A DNA stretch of 64,000 nt from Aestuariicoccus sp032586235 (GTDB taxonomy: Bacteria > Pseudomonadota > Alphaproteobacteria > Rhodobacterales > Rhodobacteraceae): NCBI RefSeq assembly GCF_032586235.1, contig NZ_JAWHTD010000007.1:121033-185032 (forward strand), read 5' to 3'. Below the pieces are notes generated by a model. It was not told the origin of the DNA. It searched no databases and saw nothing but the letters and a program-made list of their open reading frames with translations. The first letter of the stretch is position 1. The number at the start of each line of letters is the position of its first letter. Below, piece by piece: positions 52,894 to 61,371 of this stretch. A program made the translations under genes and the position numbers.

Positions 52894-52977
52894 CAGCGGC
52901 TGGCGGGCAAGGCCGGGATCCGGGCCCCGGCCAATGCCACGCTCTATGCGCTGCTTTTGCCGCACAAGGCAGGGTGA
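52894..52977 (+). pseudogene. C-terminal remnant of a ketopantoate reductase-like gene
   Basis: The plus frame reads QRLAGKAGIRAPANATLYAL then LLPHKAG-stop, like the last 30 residues of PanE/ApbA reductases (AGIPxPxNxxLYALL). It begins exactly where the IS3 homology stops, suggesting the insertion removed the rest of the gene. A 3'-flank repeat follows it, as it does intact genes. Confidence 0.45.
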
Positions 52978-53027
52978 ACGGGCTGCGCGAGGCGTGACGG
53001 GTGTCTTGATGCACCGCGGGCAGGACC

Positions 53028-53075
53028 GGGGGCGCTGCCCCCGGACCCCCGGGATATTTTCGACCAGATGAAGGG
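53028..53075. repeat. Dispersed 3'-flank repeat, long form
   Basis: CGGGGGCGCTGCCCCCGGAC, then CCCCGGGATATTTTCGACCA and GATGAAGG. It parallels 15893-15950 (a GC palindrome, then TATTT, then a GAAGAAG/GATGAAG tail). Confidence 0.65.
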
Positions 53076-53229
53076 GGGCGCCGATGATTTCCGCCATGCG
53101 CCTGGTTGCAGGTCGTGGCCGGCGGGGCGCTTGCAAGGTCCCGGTGGCATGGCCGGCCCGTCGCGTCTGTGGCAAAGCGCGGGTCACCCATGCGGCACCC
53201 CGAAGGACGGTGAAATCCTTGGCGGTGAG

Positions 53230-53790
53230 ATCGCTCGAGGACACGGGCCCGGGTCAGCGCGCCCCCTGCGGCGCCGGTGATGCTAAGGGCGGCAACCAAG
53301 GCCCACCGCCCCCCCCAGTGGCGGGTGGGGGTGGCGCCGACCATGCGGAGGCTGGCCAAGCCGTGATCTGATCCGGTGACGATATTCTGGTCACCGGTCT
53401 TGAAGAGACGCGGGACGTCGAATGCGATCCCGGTGAGGCGGGCTGCGGGTTCGGTCGCTTTATCGCGGTAGCGTTCCACGGCCAGAGCGGCGGCGATTGA
53501 GGGCGGCGGGGCGGTGAAGGGGTCCGGGGTCTTGCCGACAGTGGCGTGCCTGGCCACCCGGCGCCGGATCAGCCTGTCGCAGACCTCGATCGTGGCGCCG
53601 TCGGCCCAGACCCGCGCGGGGCATGGGGTGACCGACCTCTCCTTCGTTTCCGTGTGGGCGTTGCCGTGGGACGGGATGCGGCGCTGGATTTCGTGCGCCG
53701 AGAGGATCAGGGCCCGGTCGGTTCCGGCGGTGAGGGGGGCGATCAGGACCGTCCGCGCCGGAGGGTCCGCTGCCGCGACAGGTGGTCCTG
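53230..53790 (-). other. Coding-like stretch in an otherwise empty 1.6-kb region
   Basis: Within a long minus-strand frame, this part has strong G/C at third positions and protein-like words (RVWADGATIEVCDRLIRRRV; RLTGIAFDVPRLFKTGDQNI), unlike its flanks, which are Pro/Arg-rich noise. There is no start codon with a ribosome site at its beginning. It could be a decayed gene. No family recognised. The rest of 52978-54554 shows nothing I can support. Confidence 0.25.
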
Positions 53791-54554
53791 CCCGGCGGTG
53801 CGTCGGGCTTGGCGGCTTGCCAGGTAACCAGGACCCGGTCCAGCCTCCCTGCCCCGGTGACCGAAGCGTCGATCCCGGCGCCGCGGCCGGTGGCGCCGGG
53901 TCCTGCCGCGTCATGCGCATTTGGCTGAACGGTCGGCGTGTCGAGGGTGGAGCCGGAAAATCCGACCGCCGGAAGAGCGGTGTCAGGGGAGGCCCCGCGA
54001 TGGTTGGGTTGGGTTTCAGACAGCCACGGCCGCGCCGGGCGGCACCATGGGATCGGCCCTGTGGACGTTCTGCCAGGGTCTTGGCGCCATGGCCCCGGTG
54101 CGCCGAAATGCGCCGTTCCGCGCAGACTCGCGGCCTCCGGACCGGTCGGGCGACATCGATGGCGCGCATCGCACCGGAATCGAGGCGCGCGGGTCAGACT
54201 CCGGCGGCCGCACGGGTGACATGGGGGTCGGGGCAGATCGGCGTCCGCGATGCCCGGCCCGAAACCCGGCCTTGAACAGGGCCTTTTCGGTTCCGGGCCT
54301 TTGTTCCCGGCGCAAGCGAACCGGTGGCGGCGTTTCGGCATTGTCACTGGTGGGAAAGGCAAAGGCCCGATCCATCCACGATCCGCCACTGCGCCCGCCC
54401 CGTTCATGTCTGCCGCGCCCGGGGCCATCGCCTTGCCGCCCTACGGAAAGCCATGGAATGTGCGATGGGATGGCCTGCGGTTCTTTTGACATGCAAGAGT
54501 TCGAGCCTTGCGTGGTCGCGGCACCCTGGGCCTGGCCGAGGCGCCGGAGGGCTT

Positions 54555-54725
54555 TCAGAAAAGCCCCAGATCCCGACGCTCCCGCCCGGACAGGCGGCGG
54601 AGCTGGGCCCGCGTCTGGCGTTCCTTGCGTCCGGCGGTCCAATGCGCGATGTGGCTTTGCGCGGCGCGCAGGACGCGGGCGGCAATCGGGGTGCGGGTGG
54701 CTGGCGTGTCGGTGTCGATGGTCAT
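54555..54725 (-). CDS. Small Arg-rich DUF1127-like protein (56 aa)
   Basis: 56 residues starting MTIDTDTPATRTP with a perfect AGGAGG five bases before the ATG. The C-terminus RAQLRRLSGRERRDLGLF is like the DUF1127 ending (LxxLsdreLrDIGL). DUF1127 proteins are small, basic, and in alphaproteobacteria have been linked to RNA turnover and stress. It is divergent from the HxlR regulator, 148 bp between starts. Confidence 0.75.
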   Translation of the reverse strand: MTIDTDTPATRTPIAARVLRAAQSHIAHWTAGRKERQTRAQLRRLSGRERRDLGLF

Positions 54726-54873
54726 CTCATCCTCCTGGATTGTGCGGTCTGATTCCATCACTCTCGCCCGTCCCGCCCCTCGGCGGGCAGTGTCGCAAGT
54801 GAACCGGACCCGGTACAGTTTGTGTACTGGAGCCAAGCGGGAGACCCCTGTAACCTGGACGCAGGAGGGCGCG

Positions 54874-55578
54874 ATGACATCCAAACCTTTCGGCCTGTTC
54901 TGTCCGACGTCCAAGGCGAGCGAAGTTCTCATGCCGCGCTGGACGATCCAGATCCTCGGCGAGCTCTGGGAGGGCTCGACCCGGTTCAACGAGATCCGGC
55001 GCGGGCTGCCGGGGATATCGCCGACCCTTCTGGCGCGGCGGCTGAAGGAGATGCAGGAAAACGGGCTGCTGGAGCGGGTGGAAGACCCCGCCACGGGCAC
55101 GATCGACTATCTCCGCACCGAAAAGGCGGCCGAGCTGGACCCGATCCTGCAAGCGATGGCGCGTTGGGCGCAGCGCCATATCGAGGCGGAAATCGCGTTG
55201 GAGGAACGCGACGCCGACGTTCTGATGTGGAACCTGCGCCGCCGCATCGCCGTCGACAGGCTGCCCAAGCGCCGCAACGTGCTGCGCTTCAATTTCCCGG
55301 ATTCCCCGCCGCCGGCCACGACCTTCTGGATGATCACCAAACCCGGCGAACCGGTCGAGCTTTGCGTGCACGACCCCGGCTTCGACGTGGATCTTTATAT
55401 CGAAACCGAGGTGCCGGTGCTGACGGGCATCTACCTCGGCCGGCGGGATCTAGACCGGGACGTCTCGGAAGACCGGTTTTTCATGAGCGGCGACCCGCGG
55501 CTGTCCAGAACGATCAAGCGATGGCTGCAGCTCAGCGCGCATTCCAAGGTAGAGGGGATCCGCTGCGTCAGCGGATAA
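54874..55578 (+). CDS. HxlR-type regulator with C-terminal SCP2-like domain
   Basis: 234 residues from ATG 54874, with GCAGGAGGGC upstream. The N-terminal 110 residues are the HxlR winged helix (PRWTIQILGELWEGSTRFNE, ISPTLLARRLKEMQENGLLE). The C-terminal 115 residues (MITKPGEPVELCVHDPGFDV, DPRLSRTIKRWLQLS) look like a sterol-carrier (SCP2) fold, a combination seen in other HxlR proteins and likely to bind a hydrophobic ligand. It probably controls its own promoter region shared with the divergent DUF1127 gene. Confidence 0.88.
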   Translation: MTSKPFGLFCPTSKASEVLMPRWTIQILGELWEGSTRFNEIRRGLPGISPTLLARRLKEMQENGLLERVEDPATGTIDYLRTEKAAELDPILQAMARWAQRHIEAEIALEERDADVLMWNLRRRIAVDRLPKRRNVLRFNFPDSPPPATTFWMITKPGEPVELCVHDPGFDVDLYIETEVPVLTGIYLGRRDLDRDVSEDRFFMSGDPRLSRTIKRWLQLSAHSKVEGIRCVSG

Positions 55579-55685
55579 GCCGGGACGGCCCGCGCCGCGC
55601 CCCCACGCGAGATCGGACAGAGCGCACGAGACCTCAGGGTTGTGTTTCTTGACAGGCGCCGCTCAGGTAGCCCAGCTTGTATCGG

Positions 55686-55711
55686 GCGAACTCACGAAAC
55701 CGTGAGTTCGC
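55686..55711. promoter_or_regulatory. Perfect 11-bp inverted repeat, candidate operator
   Basis: GCGAACTCACG (55686-55696) and CGTGAGTTCGC (55701-55711) pair exactly around AAAC. A consensus -35 hexamer TTGACA stands at 55649-55654 just upstream, with no good -10 at standard spacing. It lies upstream of the LuxR-hydrolase gene, and could be its autoregulatory site or the HxlR gene's terminator (no T run). Confidence 0.5.
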
Positions 55712-55864
55712 GCCATCGGGCGCTGCCGGTCTTTTCGGCGATGGTGCGACGTGCGGGCGGATCATCCCCCCACTTTCGGCGCCGCGGGTCATGCGAGTGG
55801 CGTTGCCGTACGCAACCACAAAACAGAGACCGACATACTCGGCAAGGGACGTGCAAGAACGTCG

Positions 55865-57679
55865 ATGACGGCAAAAGACAATTGTGGACATACCGGGCCC
55901 TGCGACGCCCCGGTCGGACCCGATGGCGCGCAAGAGATGCCCGACCGGGACCGGCTGATCGCGGCGATCTACGACGCGGCCGCCGATCCGAACGCCTATG
56001 AGCGCTTCGTGGCGGCGCTTTCGGAATATCTCGAGAACACGGCGGTCAGGGCCTGGAAGCTCAGGGATCTGTCGGAAATCGACATCGGGGTGATCGAGGC
56101 GGATCGCGGGCTGGCGCTGCATTTCGCCAATATGAACGAGCGCCTCGCACAGGCCTCTGACCGGGGTGCGCCGGGCAGTCTGCGCGAGCGCATCGCCGGG
56201 CGCTCGGGCCTGGCGTTGCTGATCGACCGGCAGGGGCATGTGGCAAGCCTCAGCCCGGCGGCGCGCGCGATGTTCCAGGGCGATGTGCCGACGGCCGAGG
56301 CTCTGGCAGACCTGCTTCACGCCGACGATGCCCGCCGCCTGCGCAACGCGGTGACCGATCATGTCGTCCACCAGCGCAGCGTCGCGCCCGGTATCCTGCG
56401 CGCCGAGGCCTTTCACCTCGTCCAGAGAACCCTGCGCTGCGAGGCGACGGGGCTGGAATATCTGGGCATCGAGGCCCTGACCGTCACCTGGTCCCCGCAT
56501 CTTGAGACCCTGCTGGAGACGTCCTTTGCCCTGACCCCGGCCGAGATGCGGGTGCTGCGGCGGCTGGTCGTCGGCGAAAACGTCAAGTCGATGTCCCGGC
56601 GCTTTGCCCGGTCCGAGGGCACGGTGCGCAATCAGATCAAATCGATCCTGGCCAAGACAGGCGCGGGCGGGCTGGCGAACCTGAACCGGATCGTCGCGCT
56701 GATCGCGGAAAACGTTGCCGGGGCGCCGGCGCCGAGCGCACTGCGCACCGGGGCGTCGGTCAAGCTCGATATCCTGACCCTGCCCGACGGCCGGGCGCTG
56801 GAGGTGCGCCAGCAGGGCCCGGCGGATGGCCACCCGGTGCTGTTCATCCACGGAATGCTTTTCGGCAGTGAATTGCCCGGGCCGGCGCTGGACTGCCTCA
56901 AGCGTTACGGGCTGCGGCTGATCGCGCCCTCGCGGCCGAATTTCGGGCTTTCGGACCCGCCGCCGGGGCCGCCAGAGGCCGAGGCGGACCGGCTGGTCGA
57001 GGACCTGGTCTTCGTCCTCGACCATTACGGGCTGGACCGGACCGTGTGCCTGACCAATATCGTGGGGGCGATCTATGGCTATGCTCTTGCCGCCGCGGTG
57101 CCCGAGCGCATCTCGGGACTGGTCCATGCGGCCGCGTCCATTCCGGTTCTGAAGGCCCGGCAGTTCGTGTCCATGCCGCCGACGCAGCGGCTGATTTGCT
57201 TCCTGATGCGCTTTGCCCCGGCGTTTCTGCCGCCGCTTTTGCAATCGGGCATTGCGCAGCTAAGGGCGTCGGGGGCAGGACCCTTCTTGGACACTCTCTA
57301 CGAAGAGGGCACCTGCGACCATGCCGTCACGCAGCGCCCGGATTTGTCGGATCTCTTGAAACGCAGCGTGCACTTTGCCACCGACCGGGGCTATCTGCCG
57401 GCCTATACGGACACCGCCCATGTCGTCCGAGACTGGTCGGGCTATGCCGCTAAGACCTGCGCGCTGGGACGGCCGAGCATCCACGTCCACGGCGACCTCG
57501 ACCCGCAATATCCTTTGCGCGACCTGGCCCACTTCACCGGCCGCTTCCAGAACATGCAGCTGCGGCGGGTCGAGGGCGCGGGGCAGCTGGTTCTCTTCGA
57601 CCAGCCCGAACCGATCATCCGGGCCGTGGCCGAGCTGGCCGGACAAGGCGCCGGGGCGGGCGAAAATCGCGCGCCGTAA
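55865..57679 (+). CDS. LuxR-type regulator fused to a catalytically dead alpha/beta hydrolase
   Basis: 604 residues from ATG 55865 (an ATG at 55937 is possible). Residues 1-215 form a PAS-like sensory region (GLALLIDRQGHVASLSPAAR). Residues about 221-285 are a LuxR helix-turn-helix (LTPAEMRVLRRLVVGENVKS, RFARSEGTVRNQIKSILAKT). Residues about 310-600 are an alpha/beta hydrolase. The nucleophile elbow reads TNIVGA, with Ile399 where Ser belongs, and the catalytic His is replaced by Gln574 in GAGQLVLF; the acid Asp546 remains. The domain is therefore probably a ligand sensor rather than an enzyme. Confidence 0.85.
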   Translation: MTAKDNCGHTGPCDAPVGPDGAQEMPDRDRLIAAIYDAAADPNAYERFVAALSEYLENTAVRAWKLRDLSEIDIGVIEADRGLALHFANMNERLAQASDRGAPGSLRERIAGRSGLALLIDRQGHVASLSPAARAMFQGDVPTAEALADLLHADDARRLRNAVTDHVVHQRSVAPGILRAEAFHLVQRTLRCEATGLEYLGIEALTVTWSPHLETLLETSFALTPAEMRVLRRLVVGENVKSMSRRFARSEGTVRNQIKSILAKTGAGGLANLNRIVALIAENVAGAPAPSALRTGASVKLDILTLPDGRALEVRQQGPADGHPVLFIHGMLFGSELPGPALDCLKRYGLRLIAPSRPNFGLSDPPPGPPEAEADRLVEDLVFVLDHYGLDRTVCLTNIVGAIYGYALAAAVPERISGLVHAAASIPVLKARQFVSMPPTQRLICFLMRFAPAFLPPLLQSGIAQLRASGAGPFLDTLYEEGTCDHAVTQRPDLSDLLKRSVHFATDRGYLPAYTDTAHVVRDWSGYAAKTCALGRPSIHVHGDLDPQYPLRDLAHFTGRFQNMQLRRVEGAGQLVLFDQPEPIIRAVAELAGQGAGAGENRAP

Positions 57680-57852
57680 GCCGCGACAAGCCCGGCGCGG
57701 CAAGCGCCTTATCCAATTTTGGACATGACAGGCCTGCGGGCATCGCCGACCCTGAGGGCATTGCACCCCCTTATGCGTCCCGTGACGGGCCTCTGACCCA
57801 AAAACCAGGGCCGGTTCCCGGATTGCGAAAGGGGCCAAAGGAGACGTTTGAA

Positions 57853-58458
57853 ATGAATAAGTTCGCTATCAATCGCGGGATTTCCGCCGCATTCGCCATA
57901 ACCATGATCGCCGCAACCGGGGCCTGGGCCGGGGACCTCGTGCGCCCGGTGTCGCTGGTCGAGCCGGCCAGCCTGCCCGACAAGAAACGCACGGCGCTCG
58001 ATCTTTACCTGACCGCCGAGCAGGCCGGCGCCTTCCTGGCCGGGCACGACGACGCGCTGCTGGTCGACATCCGGACCCGGGCCGAGGTGTCCTTTGTCGG
58101 GATCGCCGACGAGGCCGACAAGAACATCCCCTACATGGTGATGGACGACTTCTGGGAGTTCGACGACGACAAGGGCGCCTACAAGATGATGGTCAATCCC
58201 GAATTCAGCGACGCGATCGCCGATCTGGTGGCCGCGCGCGGATTGTCCAGAGACGCGCCCATCCTGCTCATGTGCCGCTCGGGCAGCCGCAGTGCGCGCG
58301 CCGCCGACCTGCTGGGGCAGCTGGGATACACGGCGGTTTATTCGGTGGTCGACGGGTTTGAGGGCGACAAGTCGCCGGACGGGGGGCGGAACCTTAACGG
58401 CTGGAAGAACGCGGGGCTGGCCTGGTCCTACACCATCCGCCCCGAACAGCATTACTGA
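57853..58458 (+). CDS. Periplasmic rhodanese-domain protein
   Basis: 201 residues with a signal peptide (ISAAFAITMIAATGAWAG). A single rhodanese domain has DALLVDIRTRAEVSFVG and the active-site loop LMCRSGSRSARAA with the catalytic Cys. It ends KNAGLAWSYTIRPEQHY. Exported single-domain rhodaneses handle sulphane sulphur, or serve in redox steps; the donor is unknown. AAAGGAGA precedes the ATG. Confidence 0.92.
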   Translation: MNKFAINRGISAAFAITMIAATGAWAGDLVRPVSLVEPASLPDKKRTALDLYLTAEQAGAFLAGHDDALLVDIRTRAEVSFVGIADEADKNIPYMVMDDFWEFDDDKGAYKMMVNPEFSDAIADLVAARGLSRDAPILLMCRSGSRSARAADLLGQLGYTAVYSVVDGFEGDKSPDGGRNLNGWKNAGLAWSYTIRPEQHY

Positions 58459-58525
58459 CGCCCCCAAAGGACCGCGCCGGGGCGTCGCTCCCCACGTTCC
58501 GGCGCGGCCATCGGTGCTTTCGCTC

Positions 58526-58813
58526 ATGCAGATCGACGACAATTACACAGCACGGCTTTCCTTCGGGCGTTCGGTCCGCGATTTGCGGCTACGCCTGGGA
58601 ATGACGCAAAGCGAGCTGGCGGCGGCGATGGGCTTTGCGCACCCTTCGGCGATCTGCGACATCGAGAAAGGCCGCCGCCTGATCTACCGCGATGAGCTAC
58701 CCCGACTGGCCCGCGCGCTCGGCTGCGACCTGGGCGAGCTCACCGAACAGGACGTCGCGGAGCCCGCCTACCCTCTGGAACGACGCCCGGGCGAGGCCTG
58801 CGTCAGGCGCTGA
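58526..58813 (+). CDS. Small XRE-family regulator
   Basis: 95 residues. The helix-turn-helix is clear: LRLRLGMTQSELAAAMGFAH, PSAICDIEKGRRLIYRDELP, then ALGCDLGELTEQD. It follows the rhodanese gene after 67 bp in the same direction. It has no partner toxin nearby. The start at 58526 is the only in-frame ATG before the HTH. Confidence 0.8.
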   Translation: MQIDDNYTARLSFGRSVRDLRLRLGMTQSELAAAMGFAHPSAICDIEKGRRLIYRDELPRLARALGCDLGELTEQDVAEPAYPLERRPGEACVRR

Positions 58814-58825
58814 GCCCCCGCGCCG

Positions 58826-59707
58826 TCACGGCTGATGCGACGCCAGCACCTCGGCCAGCAGCGGGTTGGGGAATTTCCGGCGGATGGTGACCGCGCAGAA
58901 CACTTCGGTGAATTCCTCGAACGTGTGCAGCTCGACCAGCCGTCCCGAGGCAAGCTCGTCCTGCACGACGATCGCGGGCAGCACCGCGACGCCCACATCG
59001 GCCCGCGCGAGCAGACGCAGCATCGCCATGTCGTCCGCCTCGGCCGCGATGCGGGGGACGATGCCGAGCCGGTCCAGCATGGCGTCGACGCTGGCGCGCA
59101 ACGAGGATTCGGGCGTGGGCAGAACCAACGGATGGGCCGCCAGCAGATCCTCGCCCCGCGCAGGCCCGTCCGCGGCGCGGGCGGGCGTTCCGATCAGGCT
59201 GACGCGCTGCTCGTCCAGCCGGTGCACCAGATAGGGGCTGGAGGCGTCCCGCGCGGGCACGAGGTTGGTCAGCACCACATCGAGCGACAGCGCATCCAGC
59301 CCCCTGAGCAGATCCTCCTGCGAGCCCGACCGCAGCACGATCTCGACATCGTCCCGCCCGATGATCGGTTCCAGGAACGCGATCTGAAAGTTGCGCGACA
59401 ATGTGGCCAGCGCCCCGATTCGCAGCGCCCGGCGGCGCGCACCGACGGTCTTGAGCGTGGCCGAAAGATCCTCCGCCGCGCGGAAAATCTCTTCGGCATG
59501 GTCGAGCGCGATGCGCCCGGCCTCGGTCAGCACCAGGTTGCGCCCGCTCCGCTCAAAGAGGTCCTGGCCCAACGCCCCCTCCAGCGCCTTGATTTGCGTC
59601 GAGACGGCGGATTGCGAAATGTTGAGCGCGCGCGCCGCGCCGGTCAGCGTGCCATCGCGCGCCACGGCGCGGAAGAGGCGCAGGTGATGCAGATTGATCG
59701 TGGACAT
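58826..59707 (-). CDS. LysR-type regulator, probable controller of dabBA
   Basis: 293 residues. HTH: LHHLRLFRAVARDGTLTGAA and LNISQSAVSTQIKALEGALG; effector domain: RALRIGALATLSRNFQIAFL. It is divergent from dabB with 100 bp between starts. LysR regulators of the CbbR/CcmR type commonly control inorganic-carbon uptake genes, so control of dabBA is likely but inferred from position. Confidence 0.92.
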   Translation of the reverse strand: MSTINLHHLRLFRAVARDGTLTGAARALNISQSAVSTQIKALEGALGQDLFERSGRNLVLTEAGRIALDHAEEIFRAAEDLSATLKTVGARRRALRIGALATLSRNFQIAFLEPIIGRDDVEIVLRSGSQEDLLRGLDALSLDVVLTNLVPARDASSPYLVHRLDEQRVSLIGTPARAADGPARGEDLLAAHPLVLPTPESSLRASVDAMLDRLGIVPRIAAEADDMAMLRLLARADVGVAVLPAIVVQDELASGRLVELHTFEEFTEVFCAVTIRRKFPNPLLAEVLASHQP

Positions 59708-59709
59708 AA

Positions 59710-59724
59710 TTCTATTATACAGAA
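59710..59724. promoter_or_regulatory. Candidate LysR operator between LysR and dabB
   Basis: TTCTATTATACAGAA, arms TTCT/AGAA, at the edge of an AT-rich promoter region (59708-59760, with TAAATATGAAATTTTC). It lies 3 bases before the LysR ATG, a place suited to autorepression. Confidence 0.45.
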
Positions 59725-59807
59725 CGGATTTCCGATAAATATGAAATTTTCTTTATGTTGGCCAGCCCCTAGATGCTCCTTCAACACATCCGAGCCGGAG
59801 TTGAGCC

Positions 59808-61355
59808 ATGCTGACCGCCTTTTCCCTGTCCTATCTCTCGCCCCTTGTCCTGCTGGCCGCGGCGGCGCTGGCCATTGGCCGCCCCGGCCGCCGGCCCGGC
59901 ACGCTGCCGGTCTGGTCCGAACGCGCGGCGCTGGCCTCTCTGGCGCTGGCGGCGCTGGGGCTGGTGCAGTTCGCCGTCACCGGCGCGCCGGGCGCGGGGC
60001 CGCTCGGCCTCGGCGCCGATCTGGTCAGCCTGACGCTGGCGCTGCTGGTGTCCTTCATCGGCTGGATCGTGATGCGCTATAGCCGCACCTACCTTGACGG
60101 CGAGGCCCGCGAAGGCGCGTTCCACGGGCTGATGCTGGCCACGCTGGCGGCGGTTCTGGTCTTTGTACAATCCGCGCATGTCTGGCTGCTGGCGCTGGCC
60201 ACCATCGCGGTCGGGCTGGGGCTGCGGCAGCTGCTGCTGTTCTACGCCGAACGGCCCGAGGCGCGGCGGGCGGCGACCAAGTTCACGCTTGTCTGGCATG
60301 GCGGAGACGTGGCGCTGGTGCTGGCGGCGGTGCTGCTGACGCTGGCGTTCGGCACCGGCGACCTTTCGGCCATTGCAGCCGGGGCGTCGGCATCGGGGGC
60401 CGGGCTTGCGGGGCATGCCGCCGTGGCGTTGCTGGTCGTCGCGGCGATCCTCAAGACCGCGTCCTTCCCGCTGCACGGCTGGCTGACCGAGGTCATGGAG
60501 GCGCCCACGCCGGTCTCGGCGCTGCTGCATGCGGGGATCATCAACTCGGGCGGGGTGCTGCTGATCAAGGCGGCGAGCCTGGTACAGCTCAGCCCCGGCG
60601 CGATGGCCGCGCTGGTGATGATCGGCGGCTTCACCGCGCTTTTCGGTGCGGCGGTGATGCTGACGCAAAGCGCGATTAAGACCTCGCTGGCGTGGTCGAC
60701 CGTGTCGCAGATGGGCTTCATGCTGGTGCAATGCGGGCTTGGGCTCTGGGCGCTGGCGCTGCTGCACATCCTGGCGCATTCGCTCTACAAGGCCCATGCC
60801 TTCCTGTCCTCGGGTGGTGCTGTGGCGGCGGTCGCCTCGATCCGGCGGCCCGGCCCGGTGGCGGTGCCCAGCCTGCGGACGGTGCTGAAATCCTTCGGCC
60901 TGGCGCTGGCGCTTTATGCCGCCATCGCGGTGGTCTTCACCGCGATCCTCGGGCCCAAGACCCCGCAGGCGCTGGCGCTGGGGGCGATCCTGATCTTCGG
61001 CGTGGCCTATCTGGTCGCCCAAGGCCTGGCCGATCTCGCCCCCGCCGCGCTAACCAAGCGCACCGCGGCCGCGTCGCTGGCCACGGCGGTCGCCTATTTC
61101 TCGTTCCAGGCGGCGGCCCACAAGATCTGGGGCCCCGGCCTGCCCGCCGCGCCCCACCCCGGGCCGCTGGAATGGGCGCTGATCGTCCTGGCGCTGGTGT
61201 CCTTCGGGCTGGTCGCGCTGGCGCAGTCGCTTTTCCCGCTCTGGGCGCATCATCCAGCGACGGCGGGGCTGCGCGTGCATCTGGCCAACGGCCTTTACCT
61301 CAACGCCCTGCTGGACCGCGCCATCGGCGGCTTCCGCACCGCGAAATCCAGCTGA
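59808..61355 (+). CDS. dabB: DAB inorganic-carbon uptake system, membrane subunit DabB
   Basis: 515 residues, about 13 membrane helices, of the NuoL/MrpA proton-antiporter family: LKTASFPLHGWLTEVMEAPT, PVSALLHAGIINSGGVLLIK and TSLAWSTVSQMGFMLVQCG. In the DAB system it is the cation-coupled partner of DabA. Being next to dabA and away from nuo or mrp genes identifies it. CCGGAG precedes the ATG. Confidence 0.95.
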   Translation: MLTAFSLSYLSPLVLLAAAALAIGRPGRRPGTLPVWSERAALASLALAALGLVQFAVTGAPGAGPLGLGADLVSLTLALLVSFIGWIVMRYSRTYLDGEAREGAFHGLMLATLAAVLVFVQSAHVWLLALATIAVGLGLRQLLLFYAERPEARRAATKFTLVWHGGDVALVLAAVLLTLAFGTGDLSAIAAGASASGAGLAGHAAVALLVVAAILKTASFPLHGWLTEVMEAPTPVSALLHAGIINSGGVLLIKAASLVQLSPGAMAALVMIGGFTALFGAAVMLTQSAIKTSLAWSTVSQMGFMLVQCGLGLWALALLHILAHSLYKAHAFLSSGGAVAAVASIRRPGPVAVPSLRTVLKSFGLALALYAAIAVVFTAILGPKTPQALALGAILIFGVAYLVAQGLADLAPAALTKRTAAASLATAVAYFSFQAAAHKIWGPGLPAAPHPGPLEWALIVLALVSFGLVALAQSLFPLWAHHPATAGLRVHLANGLYLNALLDRAIGGFRTAKSS

Positions 61356-61371
61356 CCTCATGGAGACCGAA

